A stretch of 64,000 bases of DNA from an uncultured Clostridium sp. (GTDB lineage Bacteria; Bacillota; Clostridia; Lachnospirales; Lachnospiraceae), in contig UQBG01000006.1 of assembly GCA_900539185.1 (NCBI GenBank), forward strand, positions 76,809-140,808. Direction: 5' to 3'. A program made the position numbers and the translations under genes. This document shows positions 28,208 to 34,950 of the stretch, piece by piece. How positions within the stretch are numbered: the first letter of the stretch is position 1; every line of letters begins with the position of its first letter. Under the pieces are notes generated by a model. That model did no database searches and had not been told where the DNA came from. It saw nothing but the letters and a program-made list of their open reading frames with translations.

Positions 28208-29923
28208 ATGAATAAGTTTTCAGAAATCGTCAGTGCGGTCGACGGCTTCGTGTGGGGACCGGTCATGCTGGTTCTGCTGGTCGGTACCGGTATCTTCCTT
28301 ACGATTCGAACCGGATTCCTGCCATGGAGAAATCTGGGATATGCACTGAAAAGTACCTTAAGTAAGGAGGCTCGGCAGAAAAAGGGAACCGGTGATGTAT
28401 CTCCATTTTCTGCTCTGACTACGGCTCTGGCTGCTACCATCGGTACCGGTAATATCGTCGGTGTGGCAACAGCCATGGTCTCCGGCGGCCCGGGTGCATT
28501 GGTCTGGATGTGGATCTCTGCCTGCTTCGGACTAACCTCCAAGTTCAGTGAATGTATGCTAGCCATCAAGTACCGGGAAACCAACGCAAAGGGTGAGATG
28601 TCCGGCGGTCCGATGTATACGATGAAAAAGGCCTTTAAGCACAAGAAGTTCGGTGCCGTCCTCGGATGGCTCTTTGCCTTCTTTGCAGTCGTTGCCTCCT
28701 TCGGCATCGGCAACATGACACAGGCGAACTCCATTTCCGCATCCATTCATGAAACCTTTGGTGCCTCTACGCAGGTCGTCGGTATCGTCATCACGATTCT
28801 GGCTCTGCTTATCATCGTAGGCGGTATCAAGACGATATCCAAGGTATCCTCTGTCGTTGTGCCACTTATGGCGATCTTCTATGTGGTTGCCGGGGTGATC
28901 GTCATTATACTGAATATCCAAAATGTTCCGTCAGGGCTGGTGTTAATCTTTAAATCTGCCTTTAACTTTCAGGCAGTTACCGGTGGTGTACTGGGTACCA
29001 TCGTTGCTTCGCTCTCCAATGCAATGCGGTACGGCGTAGCGCGTGGTGTCTTTTCAAACGAAGCCGGTATGGGATCCGCTGCCATCACAGCGGCTGCCGC
29101 TTCTACCGATCACCCGGTTCGTCAGGGTTATATCAATATGACCGGAACCTTCTGGGATACCATCGTAGTCTGTACGATCACCGGACTCTGCATCGCCAGC
29201 TCCGGCGTATTAGGCAGTACCCATGTAACACAGGATAATACATACACCTATGAATCGGATATTCTGATGCTAGATTCTGTAAATTCCAAGGGAAATACCG
29301 TTACAACCGGATATACGATGGATATCACCGATGCTGCTACCGCCACACTGACCAGCAGCGACGGCAAAACAATATACCATCTGACCAGTTGCTCTGAGGA
29401 TGAGTTATCCCACTCAGATCTGACCAGCTATCCGGCTTCTACAGGAGCCATTGAAAATGGAAAACTAACCGGTGCATGGCGGGATGAGGACGGCAGCATC
29501 TATAAGTTCCAGCCGGATGGCACCTATAGCTGTGAGGCTCTATATGTCGGATCCGCTCTGACGATTCAGGCATTCTCCAGTGTATTAGGGAAGGCGGGTG
29601 CATGGCTCGTCACCATTGGTATCGCCCTCTTCGCATTTTCTACGATCCTGGGCTGGGAATACCATGGAGAGAAAGCATTCGAATATCTGCTTCACACCCA
29701 CCGCTTCAACATCATTTACCGAATCGTTTTCTCCCTGATCGCTTATATCGGTGCGACTACCACACTCGATCTGGTCTGGAATCTGTCGGATATTGCAAAT
29801 GCCCTGATGGCGATTCCGAACCTGATCTGTCTGCTTGCATTAAGCGGTGAGATTGCCGCCGATATGAAGGGCTTTCAGCCGACACTGCTGAAGGAAAAAG
29901 CACTCCGTAAGGCGAAAAATTAA
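28208..29923 (+). CDS. Sodium:alanine/glycine symporter, AGCS family
   Basis: 571-residue membrane transporter. Typical AGCS motifs: DGFVWGPVMLVLLVGTG at the N-terminus, TALAATIGTGNIVGVATA, and FSNEAGMGSAAITAAAA. Between the segment ending LGSTH (about residue 338) and GSALTIQAF (about 447) there is an insert of roughly 100 residues not found in most AGCS proteins. It is rich in Thr/Ser/Asp/Gly and reads like two beta-rich units (SSDGKTIYHLT, EDGSIYKFQPDGTY). The start is the ATG at 28208, eight bases after AGGAG. The C-terminus is normal. Confidence 0.92.
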   Translation: MNKFSEIVSAVDGFVWGPVMLVLLVGTGIFLTIRTGFLPWRNLGYALKSTLSKEARQKKGTGDVSPFSALTTALAATIGTGNIVGVATAMVSGGPGALVWMWISACFGLTSKFSECMLAIKYRETNAKGEMSGGPMYTMKKAFKHKKFGAVLGWLFAFFAVVASFGIGNMTQANSISASIHETFGASTQVVGIVITILALLIIVGGIKTISKVSSVVVPLMAIFYVVAGVIVIILNIQNVPSGLVLIFKSAFNFQAVTGGVLGTIVASLSNAMRYGVARGVFSNEAGMGSAAITAAAASTDHPVRQGYINMTGTFWDTIVVCTITGLCIASSGVLGSTHVTQDNTYTYESDILMLDSVNSKGNTVTTGYTMDITDAATATLTSSDGKTIYHLTSCSEDELSHSDLTSYPASTGAIENGKLTGAWRDEDGSIYKFQPDGTYSCEALYVGSALTIQAFSSVLGKAGAWLVTIGIALFAFSTILGWEYHGEKAFEYLLHTHRFNIIYRIVFSLIAYIGATTTLDLVWNLSDIANALMAIPNLICLLALSGEIAADMKGFQPTLLKEKALRKAKN

Positions 29924-29945
29924 GTACGTCCGTCTTACAAGGAAC

Positions 29946-30602
29946 CTATCGTTTGAGTTCAAACGCATTTTTTCTACAGGTCAGAATCCCCTCCTGCTGC
30001 ATCTTTGACAGCTCGTGAGACATCGCACTGCGATCCACTCCCAGATAATCTGCCAGCTGCTGCCTGGAGAATGGAATCTCAAACTGATGACTTCCATGCT
30101 CCAGTGCCTGCTGGGACAGATATGACAGCAACCGCTCCCGGATGGAGCGGGAGGCTGTATGCAGCATCCGATTCGACAGATTCAGATTCTTCTGTGCCGT
30201 CAGGCTCAATAACCGTTGTGCGATCACACCTGACCACGCCTGTGTCAGTGACGGATTCTTTAAGAAGCTTCTTACATTCAAAAACACAATCTCCGCCGGC
30301 TCCGCCGCTACGGCATCCACCAGCATCTCCTGCTCCGGCAGTACTGCGTAGGTCTCTGCAAATATCTGCCCCGGAGCAATGTGTGAAAAGATGTTACTAT
30401 TCCCCCAGTAATAGTTCACTACGATATTTACACTGCCTTTTATAACCAAGCCCATGCAGGCTATCCGCTCTCCGGCAGAATAAATGATGTCTCCCCGCCC
30501 ATAGGTTCGGGTATATGCTTCAAATCCGGATAAAAGCTCCGGCAATTCCTCCTCCGGGATCTCCCGAAATAATGGTGTCTGACTCAACATGTGCGTATCC
30601 AT
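29946..30602 (-). CDS. Crp/Fnr-family transcriptional regulator
   Basis: 218 residues: an N-terminal cyclic-nucleotide-binding-like beta barrel and a C-terminal HTH (FSRQQLADYLGVDRSAMSHEL). The FNR-type cluster of N-terminal cysteines is absent, so it is not an oxygen-sensing Fe-S protein of the classic kind. GGAGG precedes the ATG. It is divergent from a ferredoxin-like gene, and a perfect inverted repeat lies between the two. Confidence 0.88.
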   Translation of the reverse strand: MDTHMLSQTPLFREIPEEELPELLSGFEAYTRTYGRGDIIYSAGERIACMGLVIKGSVNIVVNYYWGNSNIFSHIAPGQIFAETYAVLPEQEMLVDAVAAEPAEIVFLNVRSFLKNPSLTQAWSGVIAQRLLSLTAQKNLNLSNRMLHTASRSIRERLLSYLSQQALEHGSHQFEIPFSRQQLADYLGVDRSAMSHELSKMQQEGILTCRKNAFELKR

Positions 30603-30617
30603 ATATTTCCTCCATTT

Positions 30618-30633
30618 TGTTGTTTCTACAACA
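30618..30633. promoter_or_regulatory. Candidate Crp/Fnr-type operator
   Basis: TGTTGT-TTCT-ACAACA, a perfect 6-4-6 inverted repeat, in the intergenic region between the Crp/Fnr regulator and the divergent 4Fe-4S protein gene. Size and symmetry fit a Crp/Fnr-family site; binding by the adjacent regulator is inference. Confidence 0.55.
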
Positions 30634-30703
30634 GATATGTATCCATGATTATGCTATTCTCTACTCAGAAAGTCAATATCAGTTAACAAAAAGGAGAATC
30701 CAT

Positions 30704-31462
30704 ATGATACGAAAAATCATCAAGATAAACGAAGAAAAATGTAATGGCTGCGGTCTTTGTGCCGCTGCCTGTCATGAGGGTGCCATCGGCATGGTAGACG
30801 GAAAGGCAAAGCTCCTCCGGGAGGACTACTGTGACGGTCTGGGCGACTGTCTGCCGGCCTGTCCGACCGGTGCGATCACCTTCGAGGAACGCGAAGCACC
30901 TGCTTATGATGAAGCAGCCGTCCTAAAAAGTAAAGCAGCCAAGCAGGTATCCGGCTCCGCCAGCCATGCAGGTCTGCATCCGGCCGGTCAGCCCGGTCTT
31001 CATGGTGGATGTCCGGGAAGCCGCATGCAGAGTATTTCCCATGCAAATGAAAAACCGGAAGTTCCTGTAGCCTCCGGTGCATCTGCCACTCCTGCTGTCA
31101 GCCGTCTTTCCCAGTGGCCGGTTCAGATCCAGCTGGTTCCGATCAATGCTCCGTACTTCGATGGTGCTAAGCTCCTGATCGCAGCAGACTGTACCGCCTA
31201 TGCCTATGCCGGCTTCCATGAGGACTTCATCAAGAACCATGTCACCCTCATCGGCTGCCCGAAGCTCGATCCGGTCGACTACTCGGAGAAGTTAACCGCG
31301 ATCATCCGCAGCAATAACATCCAGAGTGTAACCATCGTCCGCATGGAGGTACCATGCTGCGGCGGTCTGGAACAGGCAGCCAAAACCGCACTTCAAAACA
31401 GCGGAAAGTTCCTGCCATGGCAGACCGTAACGATCTCTATCGATGGAAGAGTCATCGAGTAA
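30704..31462 (+). CDS. 4Fe-4S dicluster ferredoxin-type protein
   Basis: 252 residues. Two cluster motifs near the N-terminus: CNGCGLCAAACHEGAI and CDGLGDCLPACPTGAI. A flexible Ala/Gly/His-rich middle follows, then a C-terminal domain with CTAYAYAGFHEDF, GCPKLD and EVPCCGG. Proteins of this layout are widespread in Clostridia and often sit beside a Crp/Fnr regulator, as here; the electron partner is unknown. The ATG at 30704 follows AAGGAGAA; the longer upstream open frame is intergenic. Confidence 0.85.
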   Translation: MIRKIIKINEEKCNGCGLCAAACHEGAIGMVDGKAKLLREDYCDGLGDCLPACPTGAITFEEREAPAYDEAAVLKSKAAKQVSGSASHAGLHPAGQPGLHGGCPGSRMQSISHANEKPEVPVASGASATPAVSRLSQWPVQIQLVPINAPYFDGAKLLIAADCTAYAYAGFHEDFIKNHVTLIGCPKLDPVDYSEKLTAIIRSNNIQSVTIVRMEVPCCGGLEQAAKTALQNSGKFLPWQTVTISIDGRVIE

Positions 31463-31467
31463 TCTTT

Positions 31468-31935
31468 CTATTCATGTGCCTTGGCTGTATAGGAATCCAC
31501 ATCTACCCGGATGACACACACGGCTTCTGCCATCTGCTCATTTATCCGGTGTGTCTCTCCTGTCTGAACCCGCATCAGACATTCAAGGGCTCTGCATTTT
31601 TCCTCGGCTTCCTCCACAATGGAAGCCCTGCCACGGCACATGACACTTTCATATCCGGCTCCATATCTACACGGTATATCCGCAGTAATCAGGGACTCTC
31701 CCCGATCAATCTCTACGAATACATTCTCATTTTCACGGATGCAATCCAGCTTATGCCCTTCCTTCGCACAATGTATATAGAATGTCAGATGACCATCCTC
31801 CATCCGGTAGCCGTAATGCAACGGAACCACATACGGAAACGCCCCATCCATCATGCCTAAATGCAGATACCGTGCGCCTGCAAGTATCTCCTCGATCTTT
31901 TCTATATCTGTGATTTCTCTGTCGTTTCTTCGCAT
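31468..31935 (-). CDS. Pyridoxamine 5'-phosphate oxidase-like (NimA-type) flavoprotein
   Basis: 155 residues with the split-barrel flavin-binding fold of the NimA/PNPOx-like family (YVVPLHYGY, LTFYIHCAKEGHK). Such proteins bind FMN or F420-like cofactors and often reduce nitro groups or bind haem. Convergent with the ferredoxin-like gene; a small Cys-rich gene is 14 bases upstream and probably in the same transcript. Confidence 0.82.
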   Translation of the reverse strand: MRRNDREITDIEKIEEILAGARYLHLGMMDGAFPYVVPLHYGYRMEDGHLTFYIHCAKEGHKLDCIRENENVFVEIDRGESLITADIPCRYGAGYESVMCRGRASIVEEAEEKCRALECLMRVQTGETHRINEQMAEAVCVIRVDVDSYTAKAHE

Positions 31936-31949
31936 AGGTTCCTCCCCCC

Positions 31950-32174
31950 TTATCGCACTAAACCGGCATTGCTTCTGTATGCCTCATTTAGCTCCCGCAG
32001 TTCCTTCTCTCCGTTGATGTATGGCTCATAAAACGTATCAACCGAACCACCGCCCAGATTATCACATCCATTACAGAAATCACAGGCTCCTCCGCACTGG
32101 CTCAGCCCCTCCTGCACGATACGAATGCGTTCCTCTCTCGTCGTGTCCTTTATCAATAAGCTTTTTATCTCCAT
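31950..32174 (-). CDS. Small cysteine-rich protein, unknown
   Basis: 74 residues with a CGGACDFCNGCDN cluster, likely a metal or Fe-S site. Located directly upstream of the NimA-like gene. No family name recalled. Confidence 0.65.
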   Translation of the reverse strand: MEIKSLLIKDTTREERIRIVQEGLSQCGGACDFCNGCDNLGGGSVDTFYEPYINGEKELRELNEAYRSNAGLVR

Positions 32175-32285
32175 TCCGCATCATCCTTTCTGAGATTCCT
32201 ATATCTACTAACAGTATTAATCCTTTGGGGGGAATTTTGCAATGGGAAGATTTTACTTTTACAAATGAATGAACGCACAAGAAAA

Positions 32286-32603
32286 CTAATCTATCACCTC
32301 TTTTAAAAGAATCCTCTTTCGAAATCCTCCCCTTTTCTCCGCTTTTGCAAGTCTTACTTTCTCTAATTCTTCAATAGAATATCCTCTTGCTTCTGTAGCT
32401 GCATAAATAACTTCTATAAGATCAGCAAGCTCCTCTATGTTCTGATCTTTATGATATTCCGCTAATTCTTCATCAAGCTTTGTATCTATCATTTTTAAGT
32501 ATTCTTTGCCTTCAAGAAATTCTGTCTTACAACACTTCCCATCCATTGCGATAATTTCCGGGATCCTATCTCTTACCAATTTATTATATACCCTTACTCC
32601 CAT
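32286..32603 (-). CDS. MazG-like nucleoside triphosphate pyrophosphohydrolase
   Basis: 105 residues. The N-terminus YNKLVRDRIPEII and the acidic helices LDEELAEYH and EELADLIEVIYA give the Mg-binding EExxE/ExxD layout of the all-alpha MazG/HisE-like NTP pyrophosphohydrolases. The ATG at 32603 follows AAGGAG and overlaps the end of the HNH gene by 20 bases, so the two are translated together. First residues of the longer open frame belong to the HNH gene in another frame. Possible roles: nucleotide-pool sanitation or a defence-linked function with the HNH protein (inference). Confidence 0.85.
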   Translation of the reverse strand: MGVRVYNKLVRDRIPEIIAMDGKCCKTEFLEGKEYLKMIDTKLDEELAEYHKDQNIEELADLIEVIYAATEARGYSIEELEKVRLAKAEKRGGFRKRILLKEVID

Positions 32604-33720
32604 TGTAAATCCACTCCTTAAATCCCAACATTTGCGCCGATTCATAAACCGGTTTAACAACATGCTCTAATCTTTCAATAAACGATGATTTATTCAAATC
32701 ATCCTCGTATAGCTGATTACAAATTTCCGAATTATTCAAATGATACGGTGCTATCTTTTGAAATTCCCTTGCGACCATTTCATTCTGTTTTTTTAGCTCA
32801 TATGCCCGATATTCCAATTCTCCTAACGAATTAAAATACAATATCCAAGATGGCAAAGAATTACTTTTACTACTATTTATGGACTTCGTTGTTGGGTGTA
32901 AATTCCATAGTTCATCATGTGCAACATACTGCCATGGCACAAAATGGTCAATTGAAATGTTTTCATCTTTCAATAATACTCCACCATAAATATCTTTCAA
33001 AGATGGATCAACCTGTATAATTAGTTTCCAGTATTTTCGTACTCGTTCAATACTATCTCTTGAATCGGGTAATTCTATCTTATTTGCAATTCCCGGAACA
33101 CTCGGATTCTTATTTTGAAGATATTGTATCAATTTCAATTGTGTCCATCCTTTTAGAATATCCTTATGTTGCAACAGATATGCCGCCCATATACTACTTA
33201 CCTCTATCTCTGTTTTCAGCCCGGAAATTGACACAAAATAATATATAAGCCTTTGTTGACGATTGATTTCACTTGTCAAATTCTGCTTAGAACCATTCCA
33301 CATACTTCGCTCAATATTAATTTCATCATAGAATGGAACCTGTAACCTATATGGAACATTTAATGTCAAATCCACTTTATATTTCTGAATCTTTCTATCA
33401 TCCACCTTTTGCAAAAAATTAAGAAGAGTCTCTCTCTTTTCTGATGAAGGAAATCCATAATTCTCATGAATATACCTTACCACTTCCTCTAAATTATCTG
33501 TAATACCAAGCGGTCCTAATCTCAAATGATACTCGGTTACCATATACCATGCATCGGCAATCATTTCATTTATGAGTTCATCATATGTAAATCTATAATG
33601 AATGCCATCCAATTTTCGCAAAATCGACTGAAACCAGAAAAACTTATAACAGTTTGTAGTATTTTTAAATATCTGACTTAAATAACCAATATTTAATTCT
33701 TCCGAGTATGGTAATCTCAT
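32584..33720 (-). CDS. HNH endonuclease-domain protein
   Basis: 378 residues. The C-terminal third carries a ββα-metal nuclease: SIDHFVPWQYV (His259) with NLHPTTKSINSSKSNSLP downstream, the D-H ... N ... N arrangement of the HNH family. The N-terminal two thirds are helical and of unknown role, probably target or substrate recognition. Sequence is visibly A/T-rich compared with the housekeeping genes. It overlaps a MazG-like gene and lies 1.2 kb from a CRISPR array, suggesting a defence island. Confidence 0.85.
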   Translation of the reverse strand: MRLPYSEELNIGYLSQIFKNTTNCYKFFWFQSILRKLDGIHYRFTYDELINEMIADAWYMVTEYHLRLGPLGITDNLEEVVRYIHENYGFPSSEKRETLLNFLQKVDDRKIQKYKVDLTLNVPYRLQVPFYDEINIERSMWNGSKQNLTSEINRQQRLIYYFVSISGLKTEIEVSSIWAAYLLQHKDILKGWTQLKLIQYLQNKNPSVPGIANKIELPDSRDSIERVRKYWKLIIQVDPSLKDIYGGVLLKDENISIDHFVPWQYVAHDELWNLHPTTKSINSSKSNSLPSWILYFNSLGELEYRAYELKKQNEMVAREFQKIAPYHLNNSEICNQLYEDDLNKSSFIERLEHVVKPVYESAQMLGFKEWIYNGSKGI

Positions 33721-33790
33721 CTTATTATTCCTCTATTTTTCACTCATAACCATTTTCTGCTCTGACAAGATATAGTGTATATGCTTACAA

Positions 33791-33994
33791 TTATACCATT
33801 CCGCGTCTTCTTTTTATTCCGTCACATATAATCGTAACAGATTCTAACCAGCCTAATGGGATAAGCCGCTTTCTTTCTGATTGTGGATGATCTTCCTTTA
33901 AAAATTCATGCATATCCTTTTCTAACTGTAACCACTCATCATCGCTATTGTTTTTATTCTGTGCCCGCACTAATAAATCCTCTATATTTTGCAT
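33791..33994 (-). CDS. Small protein, copy B' of a duplicated family
   Basis: 67 residues, acidic-helical N-terminus then TIICDGIKRRRGMV. It is clearly a paralogue of the 74-residue gene at 34453-34677: shared NNSDDEWLQLE, EFLKEDHP and VTIICDGIKR. Start set at 33994 with AGGGAG ten bases upstream. Function unknown. Confidence 0.7.
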   Translation of the reverse strand: MQNIEDLLVRAQNKNNSDDEWLQLEKDMHEFLKEDHPQSERKRLIPLGWLESVTIICDGIKRRRGMV

Positions 33995-34026
33995 CACTCA
34001 ATCTCTCCCTCTTCTTCCCTTTGCCT

Positions 34027-34180
34027 CTAAATCGGTTTATATTCGTCAGCTACAACTTCTTCCAAATGTGTTCCACAATAATCAATCTCTATCGTATACT
34101 CTTCTAGTGTCATACATCCTTGCATTCTTATCGAAAAAATTATGCAAACTACCAGAGTGCGATATTCTATCATGATTCAT
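34027..34180 (-). pseudogene. Decayed copy A' of the small gene A
   Basis: Two pieces of the gene-A protein are recognisable in different frames: SLHNFFDKNARMY (compare SSQNFFDKDAKIY) and then, after a deletion that removes about 15 codons and shifts the frame, MTLEEYTIEIDYCGTHLEEV (compare MTLEEYEIEMEYWETHLEEV). The second piece could still be expressed as 28 residues from an ATG at 34113. It precedes B' just as A precedes B. Confidence 0.7.
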
Positions 34181-34246
34181 ATTCTCTTGCTTCTCTCAAT
34201 ACAGAACTTTAATTCTCTTATCGTTTTTATAAGCCTTAATACTCCA

Positions 34247-34282
34247 ATGAACCGGTATTCAAAACTTACAAGATTTCCATAC
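34247..34282 (-). repeat. Strongly decayed CRISPR repeat at the 3' end of a small gene
   Basis: Contains the 16-base core TCTTGTAAGTTTTGAA of the array repeat in the same orientation; over the full 36 bases I count 23 identities. The TAA inside this core is the stop codon of the 48-residue frame at 34266-34412. Confidence 0.6.
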
Positions 34283-34412
34283 CCTCTTTGCCTACAGGGT
34301 ATTCGATTCCTAAAATTTCCATTAGGTTTCTGTATGCCTCGAGTTCTCCAGCGCCTCGTTTGGCTTCTTTAATTAAAAATCTTTGCATTTCTTCTTTGTT
34401 CATTTCTTCCAT
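34266..34412 (-). CDS. 48-residue small protein (C)
   Basis: Short frame from ATG 34412 to a TAA at 34266 with GGGAGG nine bases upstream. The product is helical and charged, containing EEMQRFLIKEAKRGAGELEA and ending GMEIL. No family recognised. It sits between two decayed CRISPR repeats and ends within one of them. Confidence 0.6.
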   Translation of the reverse strand: MEEMNKEEMQRFLIKEAKRGAGELEAYRNLMEILGIEYPVGKEGMEIL

Positions 34413-34433
34413 CCTTTTTACCTCCCTTTCTTT

Positions 34434-34469
34434 GTTTCGTTATGTTCAAAACTTACAAGATTTTCAAAC
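34434..34469 (-). repeat. Degenerate full-length CRISPR repeat outside the array
   Basis: 36 bases aligning end to end with the array repeat at 30 of 36 positions, same orientation. The 16-base core that pairs with the tracrRNA anti-repeat is intact. It supplies the last codons and stop of small gene B. It lies 482 bases beyond the trailer-end repeat of the array. Confidence 0.8.
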
Positions 34470-34677
34470 TATTTATCATTCCTCGCTTTCTTTTTATTCC
34501 ATCACATATAATTGTAACTACCTCTAATCCACCTAAAGGAGATAATTGTCTTTTTTCTTCTACCGGATGATCTTCCTTTAGAAATTCTTGCATATCCCTT
34601 TCGAGTTGTAACCATTCATCGTCGCTGTTATTCCTATTTTGTACCCGTTTCACTAACTCTTCTATATTTTGTGCCAT
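34453..34677 (-). CDS. Small protein B of a duplicated family
   Basis: 74 residues; acidic, with NNSDDEWLQLERDMQEFL and TIICDGIKRKRG, paralogous to B' at 33791-33994. The ATG overlaps the stop of gene A (TAATG), with GAGGTG upstream, so A and B are translationally coupled. The last residues (NSLKIL) are encoded by a decayed CRISPR repeat and are absent from B'. Function unknown. Confidence 0.75.
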   Translation of the reverse strand: MAQNIEELVKRVQNRNNSDDEWLQLERDMQEFLKEDHPVEEKRQLSPLGGLEVVTIICDGIKRKRGMINSLKIL

Positions 34678-34907
34678 TAAATCACCTCTGCCGCTTTTTG
34701 TTTCCAAAGAGGTTTATATTCACCAGCCCTGACTTCTTCCAAATGAGTTTCCCAATATTCCATCTCAATTTCATACTCCTCCAATGTCATATCCTCCCTT
34801 ACAAATGGATACTCCAGCATTCCGGGATCAAGTATTCCATATATTTTCGCATCTTTGTCAAAAAAATTTTGCGAACTGCATGGCTGCAATTTTCTAGTGC
34901 TAGTCAT
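34677..34907 (-). CDS. Small protein A of a duplicated family
   Basis: 76 residues, containing NFFDKDAKIYGILDPGML and MTLEEYEIEMEYWETHLEEV, ending in a basic tail. GGAGG lies 11 bases before the ATG. It begins only 44 bases beyond the trailer end of the CRISPR array, so read-through from the array could transcribe it. Family not recognised. The A-B pair occurs twice, the second time with A' broken. Confidence 0.7.
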   Translation of the reverse strand: MTSTRKLQPCSSQNFFDKDAKIYGILDPGMLEYPFVREDMTLEEYEIEMEYWETHLEEVRAGEYKPLWKQKAAEVI

Positions 34908-34950
34908 ATTCTTTTATTCCTCCATCCACAAACTCCCGATCTGCCAGCCT

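Noticed and set aside
28051..28746. 231-codon frame on the minus strand opposite the symporter
   Set aside because: Antisense shadow of a well-supported AGCS gene with no ribosome binding site and an odd composition.
34908..34950. A leader at the left end of the array
   Set aside because: The leftmost repeat is the degenerate one, and the ATTTGAG anchor and promoter are at the right end, so this side is the trailer.
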